Source of the DNA: Vibrio hepatarius
GTDB lineage: Bacteria; Pseudomonadota; Gammaproteobacteria; Enterobacterales; Vibrionaceae
Reading direction: 5' to 3'
Length of the DNA: 64,000 nucleotides
Assembly (NCBI RefSeq): GCF_018860525.1
Contig: NZ_JAHKPM010000021.1
Coordinates: 1 to 64,000, forward strand
Shown: piece after piece, positions 1 through 10,134 of the stretch
How positions within the stretch are numbered: position 1 is the first letter of the stretch
How the letters are laid out: each line of letters opens with the position of its first letter
The notes under the pieces: model-generated
Database searches by the model: none
Told to the model about the DNA's origin: nothing
What the model saw: only the letters and a program-made list of their open reading frames with translations
Position numbers and translations under genes: made by a program

Positions 1-316
1 TTTCGAGAGATACATTAACTGAGCGTGTCTCAACAATATCACCATCAGAGTCTGAGGTATCCGTACGTTCACCCAGTTTTGCTATCACTCGATAACGTTT
101 ATCGGAATCAAGTAAGAACTGAGAAAACTTTGTTGCTTCACCCAAGCAGATTGGCAACATACCTGTCGCTAGAGGATCCAAAGCACCGGTATGACCTGCT
201 TTTTCTGCAAAGTAAATGCGTTTTACTTTTTGCAGTGCATCATTGGATGAAATACCTGTAGGTTTGTCCAAAAGGACAACACCATTAACTGGGCGGCCTT
301 TACGACGACGAGCCAT
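1..316 (-). CDS. truB: tRNA pseudouridine(55) synthase TruB, N-terminal part (cut by window edge)
   Basis: TruB makes pseudouridine 55 in the T-loop of elongator tRNAs. Only the first 105 or so codons lie in the window; the rest runs off position 1. The translation starts [19 protein letters not shown], and residues about 40-50 read [12 protein letters not shown], which carries the catalytic Asp of the TruB family. The ATG (314-316) overlaps the rbfA stop codon by one base (TAATG), so the two are translationally coupled at the end of the nusA-infB operon. The open reading frame is intact as far as it can be seen. Confidence 0.95.
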   Translation of the reverse strand, partial: MARRRKGRPVNGVVLLDKPTGISSNDALQKVKRIYFAEKAGHTGALDPLATGMLPICLGEATKFSQFLLDSDKRYRVIAKLGERTDTSDSDGDIVETRSVNVSLE

Positions 317-729
317 TAAGCACTACCCTCTTCTGGATTGTTATCTTCACGGCCAGCATCTTGCTGCTTGCGTTTGTCTTCGCTAATAACCTCACTCACT
401 AGATTCGACATTCGCATACCCTCAACAAGAGTATTATCGTAATGGAAACGAATCTCTGGCGTTAAACGCAGACGAATTCGCTTACCTAACATCATGCGAA
501 TATGCACTTCATGCTCACGTAATGCCATAAGACATGACTCTGGAGTTTGTTCACCCACACATAAAAAGGTCACAAATACTTTTGCATAAGCTAGATCACG
601 TGATACTTCCACATCGGAAATAGTCACCATACCTAAACGTGAATCACGAACTTCTCTCTGTAGAAGCATGGCTAATTCTTTTTGCAGCTGTTGTGCGACG
701 CGCTGCGTACGACTAAATTCTTTTGACAT
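316..729 (-). CDS. rbfA: 30S ribosome-binding factor RbfA
   Basis: RbfA is a small KH-like protein that binds the 30S subunit and helps mature the 5' end of 16S rRNA; it is also needed in the cold. The protein is 137 residues, begins [15 protein letters not shown], and carries the family segment [13 protein letters not shown] around residue 45. A longer frame reaches position 795, but the extra 22 residues do not look like RbfA, and AGAGCAAAG lies just before the ATG at 729, so I use the internal start. It sits between infB and truB, the standard order, and its stop overlaps the truB start. Confidence 0.96.
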   Translation of the reverse strand: MSKEFSRTQRVAQQLQKELAMLLQREVRDSRLGMVTISDVEVSRDLAYAKVFVTFLCVGEQTPESCLMALREHEVHIRMMLGKRIRLRLTPEIRFHYDNTLVEGMRMSNLVSEVISEDKRKQQDAGREDNNPEEGSA

Positions 730-752
730 ATCTTTGCTCTTATTAGAAAGAA

Positions 753-780
753 TGGGGGGATGGTCATAACCAGCCCCCCA
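753..780 (-). other. Strong intercistronic stem-loop between infB and rbfA
   Basis: Arms 753-759 (T followed by six G) and 774-780 (six C then A) pair, then after one A/G mismatch TGGT 761-764 pairs with ACCA 769-772 around a CATA loop, giving 11 base pairs. No T-tract follows in the minus direction, so it is not a good Rho-independent terminator. It may stabilise or mark a processing site in the polycistronic mRNA (inference). Confidence 0.6.
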
Positions 781-832
781 TGGTGTATTCAACAACCAAT
801 TACCACTTATTTTTCAAAGTTGGTTTAGTCAA

Positions 833-3523
833 TTAATCAAGAGTACGTTTTATTTCAATGATTTCGAATACTTCAATTTGGTCACCAACGCGAACATCAT
901 TATAGTTCTTAACGCCGATACCACATTCGTAACCACTCTTAACTTCTTGAACATCATCTTTAAAGCGACGAAGTGATTCAAGCTCACCCTCGTAGATAAC
1001 AATGTTATCACGTAGAACTCGAATTGGATTATTACGCTTAATTAATCCTTCAGTAACCATACAGCCTGCAATAGCACCAAGCTTAGGTGACTTAAATACA
1101 TCACGAACTTCAGCAAGACCAATAATCTCTTGCTTAAACTCAGGTGCTAGCATTCCGCCCATGGCCTGTTTCACTTCATCAATCAATTGGTAAATAATTG
1201 AGTAATAACGAAGATCTAGGTTTTCATTCTCAACAGTACGGCGAGCAGTTGCATCTGCACGTACGTTAAAACCAAGCAGGATTGCATTAGAAGCTGCAGC
1301 TAATACTGCGTCAGTTTCAGTAATACCACCAACACCAGAACCAACAATATTCACTTTAACTTCATCGGTAGAAAGCTTCACTAGCGAGTCAGAGATAGCT
1401 TCTACAGAACCCTGTACATCAGCTTTAAGAACAACGTTCAATTCAGCGACTTCACCAGCGGTCATATTAGAGAACATATTCTCTAGTTTCGCTTTTTGCT
1501 GACGAGCAAGTTTCACTTCACGGAATTTACCTTGACGGTAGTTTGCCACTTCACGAGCTTTACGTTCATCACGAACGACAGTAGCTTCATCACCAGAAGC
1601 GGGAACTCCAGAAAGGCCTAAAATCTCTACAGGAATAGAAGGACCAGCGGTTGTCACTTCCTGACCATTCTCGTCACGCATTGCACGTACGCGGCCGTAC
1701 TCTTGACCACATAGAACGATGTCACCCTTGTTCAAAGTACCAGACTGTACCAATACTGTAGCAACTGGACCGCGTCCTTTATCTAGACGAGATTCTACAA
1801 CCACACCAGATGCCATACCTTCTGCAACTGCAGATAGTTCAAGAACTTCAGATTGAAGAAGGATAGTTTCTAGCAGGCCTTCAATGTTAGTGCCTTGCTT
1901 AGCAGAGATGTGAACAAACATGTTCTCACCGCCCCACTCTTCAGGGATTACATTATATTGGGCCAGCTCGTTCTTGACATTATCTGGGTTAGCATCTTCT
2001 TTATCGATCTTGTTAACAGCAACAATTAGCGGTACTTCAGCTGCTTTCGCGTGTTGAATCGCTTCAATTGTTTGTGGCATAACACCATCATCAGCCGCTA
2101 CAACAAGTACAACGATATCTGTTGCTTGAGCACCACGAGCACGCATTGCAGTAAACGCCGCATGTCCAGGAGTATCAAGGAAGGTAATCATACCATTGTC
2201 AGTTTCAACGTGGTAAGCACCTATGTGCTGAGTAATACCACCCGCTTCACCTGACGCAACGTGAGCTTTACGGATGTAGTCGAGTGTGGATGTCTTACCA
2301 TGATCTACGTGACCCATGATAGTAACAACCGGCGCGCGAGGAACAGACTCAGCATGATTATCGCGATCAGATAGTACAGCTTCTTCTAGTTCGTTCTCCT
2401 TGCGCAGGGTAACTTTATGGCCCATTTCTTCGGCAATAAGCTGAGCAGTTTCTTGGTCGATAACTTGATTTATGGTTGCCATTGCACCCATTTTCATCAT
2501 CGCTTTTATAACCTCGGTGCCTTTCACTGACATTTTATTAGCCAGCTCAGAAACTACGATAGTTTCACCGATTACAACATCAGCTTTGGCAACTGTTGCA
2601 GTTTTGTCAAAGCCTTGTTGCATCGAAGCCGGTTTGGCGAGCTTACCTTTATTACGGCCTCTACCACCACGCGGGTTACGAGCATTGCGGCTTTGTTCTT
2701 CAGTTTTGGCTCCAGTAGCTTTCTTCTTCTTACGGCGACCGCCTTCTTCACGACGGTCAGCAGCATCTTCTGCTTCACGCGCGTATGTCGAAGTGGTTAC
2801 ATGGTAATCAGAGTTTTCGAGCTCTTTTTTCTTCTTCTCTTCTTCACTCCAACGAACTTCATTTTCTTCAGCTAGTTTTCGAGCGTCTTCAACCAGTTTT
2901 GCCGCTTCTTGCTCAGCTTTACGCTGAGCTTCTTCTTCTTGACGACGTTTTAGATCGTCTGCTTCACTTTTCGCTTGCACGGTCAATTCTGCACTTTTTG
3001 CATTCATGTCTTTCTTAGCCTTATCAGCTTGTACGCGTTTGGCTTTTTCTCCAGCTTCACGTTTTGCATCCGCTTCTCGTTTCGCTTTTTCTTCAGCCTC
3101 TCGCTTTGCTTTCTCTGCAGCTTCACGTTTTGCTGCTTCTTCAGCCTCACGCTTCGCAAGCTCTTCGGCTTCACGCTTTGCTGTTTCCTCAGCTTCACGA
3201 GTTGCGTCGTCTTCGATAGTACTGCGCTTCACATAAGTTCGTTTCTTACGAACTTCGATTTGAACATCTTTACTCTTTCCTCCACCAGCGTTCACACTTA
3301 GTGTGCTACGAGTTTTGCGCTGTAGAGTCAAGCGAGTAGGCTCAGCTTCGCCAGAAGTATCACCGTGCTCTTTTTTTAGGTGTGTCAGAAGTGTCTGTTT
3401 CTCTTCTTCACTCACCTGGTCTGCACTTGCTTTTGCCATACCAGCATCAGCAAGTTGCTCTAACAAGCGATCAACTGGCGTACCAATTTCGTCACTGAGA
3501 GCCTTAACAGTAATTTGTGTCAT
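833..3523 (-). CDS. infB: Translation initiation factor IF-2
   Basis: IF-2 is the GTPase that brings fMet-tRNA to the 30S subunit and promotes 70S joining. The 896-residue protein has an N-terminal IF2N fold ([20 protein letters not shown]), a highly charged linker (residues about 90-300) with an Ala/Glu/Lys/Arg repeat, a second IF2N segment, then the G domain near residue 400 with [17 protein letters not shown] and NKID motifs, followed by domains II-IV. Length matches enterobacterial/vibrio IF2-1. It lies 21 bases after nusA and about 100 bases before rbfA in the nusA operon. Shorter internal-start isoforms exist in E. coli; I cannot tell from sequence whether they are made here. Confidence 0.98.
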   Translation of the reverse strand: MTQITVKALSDEIGTPVDRLLEQLADAGMAKASADQVSEEEKQTLLTHLKKEHGDTSGEAEPTRLTLQRKTRSTLSVNAGGGKSKDVQIEVRKKRTYVKRSTIEDDATREAEETAKREAEELAKREAEEAAKREAAEKAKREAEEKAKREADAKREAGEKAKRVQADKAKKDMNAKSAELTVQAKSEADDLKRRQEEEAQRKAEQEAAKLVEDARKLAEENEVRWSEEEKKKKELENSDYHVTTSTYAREAEDAADRREEGGRRKKKKATGAKTEEQSRNARNPRGGRGRNKGKLAKPASMQQGFDKTATVAKADVVIGETIVVSELANKMSVKGTEVIKAMMKMGAMATINQVIDQETAQLIAEEMGHKVTLRKENELEEAVLSDRDNHAESVPRAPVVTIMGHVDHGKTSTLDYIRKAHVASGEAGGITQHIGAYHVETDNGMITFLDTPGHAAFTAMRARGAQATDIVVLVVAADDGVMPQTIEAIQHAKAAEVPLIVAVNKIDKEDANPDNVKNELAQYNVIPEEWGGENMFVHISAKQGTNIEGLLETILLQSEVLELSAVAEGMASGVVVESRLDKGRGPVATVLVQSGTLNKGDIVLCGQEYGRVRAMRDENGQEVTTAGPSIPVEILGLSGVPASGDEATVVRDERKAREVANYRQGKFREVKLARQQKAKLENMFSNMTAGEVAELNVVLKADVQGSVEAISDSLVKLSTDEVKVNIVGSGVGGITETDAVLAAASNAILLGFNVRADATARRTVENENLDLRYYSIIYQLIDEVKQAMGGMLAPEFKQEIIGLAEVRDVFKSPKLGAIAGCMVTEGLIKRNNPIRVLRDNIVIYEGELESLRRFKDDVQEVKSGYECGIGVKNYNDVRVGDQIEVFEIIEIKRTLD
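3014..3199 (-). repeat. Tandem 24-bp repeat inside infB (8-residue charged helix repeat)
   Basis: IF-2 residues 109-170 are about eight imperfect copies of the octapeptide REAEExAK (one copy shortened to six residues), encoded by near-identical 24-base units. It forms the long solvent-exposed charged helix of the linker. Such arrays can gain or lose units by slippage without changing frame, so length polymorphism between strains is plausible. Confidence 0.8.
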
Positions 3524-3544
3524 AACACTTTCTCCTTGCTGAAA

Positions 3545-5032
3545 TTATTCATCTTCACCGAACCAACAAATATTACGTGCCGCCATAATAAGCTCACCAG
3601 CACGCTCTTCGGCAAGGTCTTCAATCCCTTCCAAATCATCAATACCCTGATCAGCAAGATCTTCAAGTGTGATTACACCTTTAGCTGCAAGTTTAAAAGC
3701 CAGTTCTCTCTCTAAGCCATCTAAAGCTAATAAGTCTTCAGCAGGCTCAAGACCATCAAAAGACTCTTCTTTAGCCAAGGCCAATGTAGTTAAAGCATCT
3801 TTTGCACGTGTACGTAGTTCTTCAACTAAGTCTTCATCTAAGCCATTAACTTCAAGTAATTCATTGACTGGCACATAAGCGATTTCTTCCAATGAAGAGA
3901 AACCTTCTTCCACTAGCATTTGTGCAAAGTCTTCTTCAATATCTAGATACTTCATGAAGTTTTCAATAGACGTCTGAGACTCTTCAGTATGCTTCTTGTG
4001 TAAATCTTCTACTGTCATAACGTTCAGCTCCCAGCCGGTAAGCTGAGATGCCAAGCGTACATTTTGGCCATTACGACCAATAGCTTGTGCAAGATTATCC
4101 GCTTCGACTGCAATATCCATAGCATGAGCATCTTCATCAACGATGATAGAAGCCACATCAGCAGGGGCCATTGCATTAATAACCAATTGCGCTGGATTAT
4201 CGTCCCAAAGCACAATATCAATACGCTCACCGCCTAGCTCACCCGATACTGCTTGAACACGCGCACCACGCATACCAACACAAGCTCCAACTGGGTCAAT
4301 ACGTTTATCATTAGTCTTAACTGCGATCTTTGCTCTAGAACCAGGATCACGAGCAGCCGCTTTCATCTCAATGATTTCTTCTGCTATTTCAGGCACTTCC
4401 ACCCGAAAAAGCTCTATTAACATTTCTGGCTTGGAGCGCGTGATGAATAGTTGGAACCCACGAGCATCTGGTGCTACACGATATAAAAGGCCACGGACAC
4501 GGTCACCCGGACGATTGTTCTCACGAGGAAGCTGGTCATCTCGCAGAATTACGGCTTCAGCATTGTTGCCTAAATCGAGAATGATAGTGTCTCGGTTTAC
4601 CTTTTTCACAACACCTGTTACCAGTTCACCTTCATTATCGATGAATTGTTCTACGATCTGTGCACGCTCAGCTTCACGCACTTTTTGTACGATTACTTGT
4701 TTCGCTGTCTGCGTGGTAATACGATCAAATGTAACGGATTCAATTTCATCTTCTACGAAATCGCCCAGGTCCATTGATTCATCATCATACTGCGCAGCTT
4801 CCAAAGAAATTTCTTTTGTTGGACTTTCTACTTCCTCAACGACTAACCAGCGGCGGAAAGTGTCAAATTCGCCAGTTTTACGATCGATAGCAACTCGTAC
4901 ATCAATCTCAATACTGTGCTTTTTTTTAGTAGATGTCGCCAAAGCAACTTCTAGGGCTTCAAAAATACGTTCACGAGGTACCCCTTTCTCATTCGATACC
5001 GCTTCTGCTACCGCTAAAATTTCTTTACTCAT
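3545..5032 (-). CDS. nusA: Transcription termination/antitermination factor NusA
   Basis: NusA binds RNA polymerase and modulates pausing, termination and antitermination. The 495-residue protein shows the N-terminal RNAP-binding domain ([21 protein letters not shown]), an S1 domain near residues 135-200 ([21 protein letters not shown]), KH1 and KH2 domains with GxxG-type loops ([16 protein letters not shown]), and two acidic helix-hairpin repeats at the C-terminus ending CWFGEDE, as in proteobacterial NusA that contact the alpha subunit. It follows rimP by 24 bases and is followed by infB 21 bases later. Confidence 0.98.
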   Translation of the reverse strand: MSKEILAVAEAVSNEKGVPRERIFEALEVALATSTKKKHSIEIDVRVAIDRKTGEFDTFRRWLVVEEVESPTKEISLEAAQYDDESMDLGDFVEDEIESVTFDRITTQTAKQVIVQKVREAERAQIVEQFIDNEGELVTGVVKKVNRDTIILDLGNNAEAVILRDDQLPRENNRPGDRVRGLLYRVAPDARGFQLFITRSKPEMLIELFRVEVPEIAEEIIEMKAAARDPGSRAKIAVKTNDKRIDPVGACVGMRGARVQAVSGELGGERIDIVLWDDNPAQLVINAMAPADVASIIVDEDAHAMDIAVEADNLAQAIGRNGQNVRLASQLTGWELNVMTVEDLHKKHTEESQTSIENFMKYLDIEEDFAQMLVEEGFSSLEEIAYVPVNELLEVNGLDEDLVEELRTRAKDALTTLALAKEESFDGLEPAEDLLALDGLERELAFKLAAKGVITLEDLADQGIDDLEGIEDLAEERAGELIMAARNICWFGEDE

Positions 5033-5056
5033 TTTAAATAGCCTCTAAGACTTTAA

Positions 5057-5512
5057 TTAAAATTTAGGGATCAGGTTAGCTTTTGAAATATTGCTCAAAG
5101 CAAACTCTTCTTCATTGCCGTCGATATTAACTGTGACTGTTTCACCTTCAATAGAGTGGATAATTCCTTTCCATTTTCGGCGATTAACTACAGACATTTT
5201 CAAAACAATGCTGACCTCGTGACCAATAAATTGTTCATAGTGTTCTGCTTTGAAAAGTGGCCTTTCTAAACCTGGAGAAGACACTTCAAGGTTGTAAGCC
5301 ACTGTGATCGGATCTTCAACGTCCATTACTGCACTTACCTGACGGCTGACTTCTGCACAACCATCAACTGTAATTCCATCTTCATGATCAATAAAGATAC
5401 GTAACGTCGAATGTTCGCCTGCGCGAATAAATTCTAATCCAACTAACTCATAGCCTAATGCTACAACCGGAGCTTCAAGCATTTCAGTAAGTTGTCTTTC
5501 TAAACCAGTCAT
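5057..5512 (-). CDS. rimP: Ribosome maturation factor RimP
   Basis: RimP assists 30S assembly, chiefly of the head/central region with S12 and S19. The 151-residue protein has the two-domain RimP architecture: N-terminal alpha/beta domain ([27 protein letters not shown]) and a C-terminal SH3-like domain (residues about 85-151). It is the first protein gene of the nusA-infB-rbfA-truB operon and is preceded by tRNA-fMet and two terminator-like hairpins, the arrangement seen in E. coli (metY-rimP-nusA), where read-through is controlled. Confidence 0.96.
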   Translation of the reverse strand: MTGLERQLTEMLEAPVVALGYELVGLEFIRAGEHSTLRIFIDHEDGITVDGCAEVSRQVSAVMDVEDPITVAYNLEVSSPGLERPLFKAEHYEQFIGHEVSIVLKMSVVNRRKWKGIIHSIEGETVTVNIDGNEEEFALSNISKANLIPKF

Positions 5513-5530
5513 TTAAACCACTCCAGAAAC

Positions 5531-5552
5531 AAAAAAAGGGCTCAGGGCCCAA
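5531..5552 (-). terminator. Leader hairpin with T-tract just before rimP
   Basis: Read on the minus strand, GGGC and GCCC arms (5547-5550 and 5538-5541) enclose a 5-base loop and are followed at once by seven T (complement of 5531-5537), 19 bases before the rimP ATG. The stem is short (4-5 bp), so it would be a leaky terminator or attenuator. Confidence 0.55.
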
Positions 5553-5603
5553 TTTAAATTCCAAGCAACTTCTAACCACCTCAGATAGAGATATTTAGAT
5601 AAC

Positions 5604-5630
5604 AAAAAACCCCGAAAGTCGGGGTTTTTT
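5604..5630 (-). terminator. Rho-independent terminator after tRNA-fMet (works both ways)
   Basis: A six-A/six-T flanked stem of ACCCCGA and TCGGGGT with an AAG loop. On the minus strand it lies about 90 bases after the tRNA-fMet gene and 92 bases before rimP. It probably ends most tRNA transcripts while letting some polymerase continue into rimP-nusA. Confidence 0.85.
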
Positions 5631-5719
5631 GATGCTGGACCCTTATACGTTAGGCAATCAGACTTACCTAACTCACAGTTGCATAAGCCACTGTGCAAAC
5701 TTGTTTATCCTATAAGGAT

Positions 5720-5796
<77 letters not shown>

Positions 5797-5850
5797 TCCG
5801 ACTTGTCGAGTATTATACGCTCTCCAAGGTGTTTTACAAGTTTGTAAACA

Positions 5851-5934
5851 TGGTGCCGAGAGAGGGACTCGAACCCTCACACCTAAGGCACTAGCACCTC
5901 ATGCTAGCGTGTCTACCAATTTCACCATCTCGGC
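5851..5934 (-). tRNA. leuU: tRNA-Leu (anticodon GAG)
   Basis: An 84-base class II tRNA with encoded CCA. The acceptor arms GCCGAGA and TCTCGGC pair, the anticodon stem CTAGC/GCTAG holds loop ATGAGGT with anticodon GAG (complement of 5898-5900), and there is a long variable arm. It starts 31 bases after the secG stop and lies 54 bases before tRNA-fMet, so secG, tRNA-Leu and tRNA-fMet probably share a transcript. In E. coli leuU also follows secG. Confidence 0.96.
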
Positions 5935-5965
5935 AGCTAATTCTATTTTTTAGCTAGAAAGTAGC

Positions 5966-6301
5966 TTATTGAGGAATTTCATCGCCTGTTGGGGCTGGAA
6001 CTTCACTCGCTGCATCATCAGCTTGTTGAATAACTTGACCTTGAGTCGGATCAACCCACTGAGATTCAGTTTTATGGGTTGACATGTTACCTAATACTAA
6101 GCTGAGTACAAAAAAAACTGTTGCAAAAACTGCAGTCATTCGGGTTAGAAAATTTCCTGAGCCGCCTGCGCCAAACACTGTGTTTGATGCGCCAGCACCG
6201 AATGAGGCTCCCATATCTGCGCCTTTACCTTGTTGAATCAACACGAGGCCGATTACACCAATCGCTGCCAACAGGTAAATCACAAGTAGAACTGTAAACA
6301 T
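5966..6301 (-). CDS. secG: Sec translocase subunit SecG
   Basis: SecG is the small two-helix inner-membrane subunit of the SecYEG export channel. The 111-residue protein has helix 1 at about residues 2-21, the conserved cytoplasmic loop QQGKGADMGASFGAGASN, and helix 2 at about 50-70. The frame could begin with a GTG at 6310, but AGGTGG lies 5-6 bases before the ATG at 6301 and the E. coli protein aligns from there. In close relatives secG directly follows glmM; here a 12-kb block separates them, and a promoter lies upstream at 6393-6421. Confidence 0.95.
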   Translation of the reverse strand: MFTVLLVIYLLAAIGVIGLVLIQQGKGADMGASFGAGASNTVFGAGGSGNFLTRMTAVFATVFFVLSLVLGNMSTHKTESQWVDPTQGQVIQQADDAASEVPAPTGDEIPQ

Positions 6302-6392
6302 TATTTCCACCTATGTTCCAAATTGTTGAGCCAGCGCCGCTCGAAATGACTTTCTGAACAAGGCTAGCGACCCCCTTATTGAAGGCCGAGCA

Positions 6393-6421
6393 ATACTAAC
6401 GAAAGGTCATTGCGCTGACAA
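6393..6421 (-). promoter_or_regulatory. Candidate sigma-70 promoter for secG-tRNA-Leu-tRNA-fMet
   Basis: Minus strand TTGTCA (complement of 6416-6421), 17-base spacer, then TAGTAT (complement of 6393-6398). Downstream of the -10 the sequence is GC-rich (TGCTCGGCC), the kind of discriminator found at stringently controlled stable-RNA promoters. The transcript would begin about 85 bases before secG. Pattern match only; no experimental start is known to me. Confidence 0.5.
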
Positions 6422-6514
6422 GTAGAATTTTAAAAAAAATGGCTTTAGAGGTATTAAGCGCTCAAAAAAAGGGCAAAAGTGAACACTTCTAATTTAATCA
6501 TCCTAGCTATTAGA

Positions 6515-7018
6515 TTAAAGCGCTGAAAACTCAGGGCTGTATTCGATAAGACCACCACGATTAGCAAACTCATTTTCGGCCAGTTCTAATACCTGAAATG
6601 CACCGATTGGCACTTCCCACTGACATGAAAAACCAACCTTTTCACACGCTTTGAACCCAAAACGTGAATAATAGTTAGGTTCGCCAAGTACAACGCAAGC
6701 AGGGTAGCTAAATTCTTTAAGTGATGTTAAACCTTCTTTCACAAGCTCAGCAGCTAAGCCTTGCCCTCGATAATCAGCTTGCACAGCGAGTGGAGCAAGG
6801 CCTTGCCAGTTTAAATCATTGCCATTAAGTCTGACAGGACTAAACATAACGTAGCCTATGATTTGCCCTTCATCATCACTCGCAACTAATGATAGCGTTC
6901 TACAGCCATTTTCTCTTAGCCTCATCACCAAATTAGCTTCAGATTCTGTCTCAAAAGTAGATTTAAGCAACCTATCAACGGCAAGAATATCTGCCGGAGC
7001 TTCTGTTCTAATAAGCAT
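6515..7018 (-). CDS. yhbS: GNAT-family N-acetyltransferase YhbS-like
   Basis: A 167-residue GNAT-fold protein. The start MLIRTEAPADILAVDRLL, the central LAPLAVQADYRGQGLAAELV with the acetyl-CoA-binding R-G-Q-G-L pattern, and LGEPNYYSRFGF match E. coli YhbS closely. The substrate is not predicted by sequence. A GTG 12 bases upstream is in frame, but GAGGTG overlaps it and is ideally placed for the ATG at 7018, so I use the ATG. It stands alone between secG and lysS; the 200 bases on its secG side hold the secG promoter. Confidence 0.85.
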   Translation of the reverse strand: MLIRTEAPADILAVDRLLKSTFETESEANLVMRLRENGCRTLSLVASDDEGQIIGYVMFSPVRLNGNDLNWQGLAPLAVQADYRGQGLAAELVKEGLTSLKEFSYPACVVLGEPNYYSRFGFKACEKVGFSCQWEVPIGAFQVLELAENEFANRGGLIEYSPEFSAL

Positions 7019-7254
7019 TAAACACCTCACTTTACACTATGAGTAATTGTACCCCTTAATGAACGCAATCCGCCAGATGTATCAAAAAAGTTTGCAACGG
7101 TTTATACACTTTTCAATCTGTAATTAATCAAAGTACATATAGCAATAACATTGAAAACAACCTTATTTAAACTTTTTAGCACAAACATGCATCAATTTGA
7201 TCGAATAAACCCAAACTAAATAATATAGCGTTAAAGGTTATAGCAAATTAGGTC

Positions 7255-7281
7255 TAAAAAAGGCCGATATAATATCAGCCT
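7255..7281 (-). terminator. Rho-independent terminator of the prfB-lysS operon
   Basis: On the minus strand AAGGCTGATAT pairs with ATATCGGCCTT (one U-G wobble) and is followed by six T, about 30 bases after the lysS stop. The remainder of 7031-7254 is AT-rich and holds no gene I can support; it should contain the yhbS promoter. Confidence 0.8.
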
Positions 7282-7312
7282 TATAAACAACTTTAGTCAA
7301 CTTCCAACATCT

Positions 7313-8833
7313 CTACTGAGATTGAGGGCGCATAGCTGGAAACAAAATGACATCACGAATAGTATGCGTGTTAGTAAACAACATTGCTAGACGGTCAATA
7401 CCAATACCCTGGCCAGCTGTTGGTGGCAGACCATGTTCTAGAGCAGCAATATAATCTGCATCGTAGTACATAGCCTCATCATCGCCAGCATCTTTTGCAT
7501 CAACCTGAGCCTTAAAACGTGCATCTTGATCTTCAGCATCATTAAGTTCCGAGAAACCATTTGCCACTTCACGCCCACCGATAAAGAACTCAAAGCGATC
7601 AGTAAAAAATGGGTTATCATCACTACGACGAGCAAGTGGTGAGATATCTGCTGGATAGCCTGTGATGAAAGTAGGCTGAATTAAATGTGGTTCAGCCGTT
7701 TCACCAAAAATCTCTTCCAGCAATTGGCCGCATGTCCAAAATGACTCCACTTCAACATGTACAGATTTCGCGATAGAAACCATTTTTTCACGATTTTGTA
7801 GATTCTCATCCGTTAACGCTTGGATCTCAGCATGATCTGGATTGTAGCGCTTTATTGCTTCAAACATACTCATACGTGCGTATGTGCCACCAAACTCTAC
7901 TGTTTCATCACCATAAGGCATAGAGGTTGATCCTAAAACATCCATTGCTACGGTACTCAGCATTTCTTCAGTAAGATCCATGAGATCTTTATAGTCAGAA
8001 TACGCTTGATAGAATTCCATCATAGTGAACTCTGGATTATGGCGTGGTGATAGTCCTTCATTACGGAAGTTTCTGTTGATCTCAAAAACGCGATCAAAAC
8101 CACCAACGACCAAGCGTTTGAGGTATAGCTCTGGCGCAACACGTAGATACATATCAATATCCAGCGCATTGTGGTGTGTGATAAAAGGACGAGCCGTAGC
8201 ACCACCAGGGATAGCATGCATCATAGGTGTTTCTACTTCTAAATAGCCTTTCGCACTCATGAAGTTACGGATAGATGAAACCAGCTTAGAGCGAATAATA
8301 AACGCTTGACGAGAATCTTCGTTAACAATCAAATCCACATAACGCTGACGGTAACGCATTTCTTGGTCAGTAAGTCCGTGGAATTTTTCAGGAAGAGGCC
8401 GAAGCGCCTTGGTAAGCAATTCATACTCTTCCATATTAACGTAAAGGTCACCCTTGCCTGATTTATGCAATGCGCCTTTAACACCGATAATATCGCCAAT
8501 ATCTAGACCTTGATATTTAGTTTTCAGATCTTTCTGCACATCTTTTGCAGCATAAGCCTGGATACGGCCAGAGGTTTCTTGAATCACCAAAAAAGGGCCT
8601 CGCTTAGCCATGATACGGCCGGTAATTGCCACAACATGATTCAGCTCTTCTAGCTCTTCTTTAGCTTTTTCACCGAACTGTTTTTGTAGATCGCCCGCTA
8701 GTGCATCACGGCGAAAATCATTAGGGTGTCCATTCGCCTTGCACTCTTTACGGATTTGATCCAATTTAGCTCGGCGCTCAGCAATCAGCTTATTTTCTTC
8801 TTGTAGGTTTTCGTTTTGAACAGCATCAGTCAT
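7313..8833 (-). CDS. lysS: Lysyl-tRNA synthetase (class II)
   Basis: Charges tRNA-Lys with lysine. The 506-residue protein has an N-terminal OB-fold anticodon-binding domain (about residues 60-170) and a class II core with motif 1 around [23 protein letters not shown], motif 2 around [23 protein letters not shown] and motif 3 ending [11 protein letters not shown]. Length is that of LysS. It follows prfB by 41 bases, the conserved prfB-lysS operon, and is closed by a terminator. Confidence 0.98.
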   Translation of the reverse strand: MTDAVQNENLQEENKLIAERRAKLDQIRKECKANGHPNDFRRDALAGDLQKQFGEKAKEELEELNHVVAITGRIMAKRGPFLVIQETSGRIQAYAAKDVQKDLKTKYQGLDIGDIIGVKGALHKSGKGDLYVNMEEYELLTKALRPLPEKFHGLTDQEMRYRQRYVDLIVNEDSRQAFIIRSKLVSSIRNFMSAKGYLEVETPMMHAIPGGATARPFITHHNALDIDMYLRVAPELYLKRLVVGGFDRVFEINRNFRNEGLSPRHNPEFTMMEFYQAYSDYKDLMDLTEEMLSTVAMDVLGSTSMPYGDETVEFGGTYARMSMFEAIKRYNPDHAEIQALTDENLQNREKMVSIAKSVHVEVESFWTCGQLLEEIFGETAEPHLIQPTFITGYPADISPLARRSDDNPFFTDRFEFFIGGREVANGFSELNDAEDQDARFKAQVDAKDAGDDEAMYYDADYIAALEHGLPPTAGQGIGIDRLAMLFTNTHTIRDVILFPAMRPQSQ

Positions 8834-8874
8834 TGTTCGATGTATCCTGTTTCGCTTGAATGTCGGTAAAAAGC

Positions 8875-9973
8875 TTACAGACCTGATTTCAGGCTAGCTT
8901 CGATAAATTTGTCTAAATCACCATCGAGAACCGCTTGAGTATTGCGGTTTTCAACACCAGTACGCAGATCTTTAATACGCGAGTCGTCTAAAACATATGA
9001 GCGGATCTGACTGCCCCAGCCAATATCTGATTTCGCATCTTCATTAGCTTGTTTTTCAGTATTTTGCTTTTGAATTTCTAGTTCAAATAATTTGGCACGA
9101 AGCTGCTTCATAGCCTGATCTTTATTCTTATGCTGGGAGCGATCATTTTGACATTGGACAACCGTATTGGTTGGAACGTGCGTAATACGTACTGCTGACT
9201 CAGTGGTGTTTACGTGCTGGCCACCAGCTCCAGATGCACGGTAGACATCAATGCGAAGATCGGATGGATTAATATCAATCTTAATATTATCGTCAATTTC
9301 AGGGTAAATAAAAGCAGAAGCAAACGACGTATGGCGTCGCCCACTTGAATCAAATGGTGATTTACGGACCAAACGATGAACACCTGTTTCAGTTCTCAAC
9401 CATCCGTATGCGTATTCGCCTGAAACCTTGACGGTAGCGCCTTTAAGGCCCGCGACTTCACCGTCTGATACTTCTATAACTTCAGTCTTAAAACCTTTCG
9501 CTTCAGCCCAACGCAAATACATGCGCAGCATCATAGATGTCCAGTCTTGCGCCTCTGTGCCGCCAGAGCCTGACTGTAAATCAATATAGCAATCGGCAGC
9601 ATCATGATCGCCAGCGAACATACGGCGAAACTCAAGCTTTTCAAGCTTACCCTCTAGTTCAGCCAATTCTGGTTCGATCTCGTCAAAAGTTTCTTGATCT
9701 TCCTCTTCTACAGCCAGCTCTAGTAGACCGTCAACATCTTCAACACCTTGAACAAGCTGATCTATGGTCTCGACAACCGCCTCAAGAGATGCTCTTTCTT
9801 TTCCTAATGCCTGCGCACGCTCAGGTTCATTCCAGACATCAGGTTGCTCTAGCTCTGCGTTGACTTCTTCAAGGCGCTCTTGCTTAGCGTCATAGTCAAA
9901 GGTACCCCCTCAGGACATTCGTGCGCTCAGACACGTCCTTAAGGCGGTTTTTAATTGGATTGATTTCAAACAT
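8875..9973 (-). CDS. prfB: Peptide chain release factor 2 (programmed +1 frameshift)
   Basis: RF2 recognises UGA and UAA stops and triggers peptide release. The gene is in two frames: [18 protein letters not shown] in the first 25 codons (start ATG 9971-9973), then an in-frame TGA, then +1 shift into the long frame. The combined product is 365 residues, the usual RF2 length. It has the UGA/UAA-reading SPF motif ([11 protein letters not shown]) and the catalytic GGQ in [10 protein letters not shown], with Ala at the position that is Thr in E. coli K-12 (246). It heads the prfB-lysS operon. This is autoregulation, not a mutation. Confidence 0.97.
9895..9910 (-). promoter_or_regulatory. prfB programmed frameshift site
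   Basis: Minus strand AGG GGG TAC CTT TGA C: an internal Shine-Dalgarno (AGGGGG) three bases before CTT, the slippery Leu codon, followed by the UGA (complement of 9896-9898) that RF2 itself reads, then C. When RF2 is scarce the ribosome pauses, the tRNA slips from CUU to UUU and continues with GAC (Asp). This is the canonical RF2 feedback signal. Confidence 0.97.
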
Positions 9974-10072
9974 GTTTGCTCAACATTTATGAGTAGAATT
10001 TAACCGAAAGATTGTACTGAAAAGTGTGATGAAGATACAGGGTTTTTTGAAAGTGAAACGCGAGTCCGTACA

Positions 10073-10114
10073 CAAAAAATCCCCCTACAAAGTTAAGCCA
10101 AGCAGGAGGATTTT
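10073..10114 (-). terminator. Terminator after brnQ
   Basis: On the minus strand AAAATCC(T)CCT pairs with AGG(GG)GGATTTT across a loop of about 17 bases and is followed by T-rich sequence; it starts about 20 bases after the brnQ stop. The imperfect inner stem and the long loop lower the confidence. Confidence 0.65.
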
Positions 10115-10134
10115 AAGCTTAAAAGACTAGGGAG

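Noticed and set aside
4371-5048. A 225-codon open frame on the plus strand opposite nusA.
   Set aside because: It is antisense to a certain gene, is Ser/Arg-rich as shadow frames are, and lacks any family resemblance.
9896-9973. An in-frame TGA after 25 codons of prfB, as in a pseudogene.
   Set aside because: The surrounding bases are the exact programmed frameshift signal and the rest of the gene is intact.
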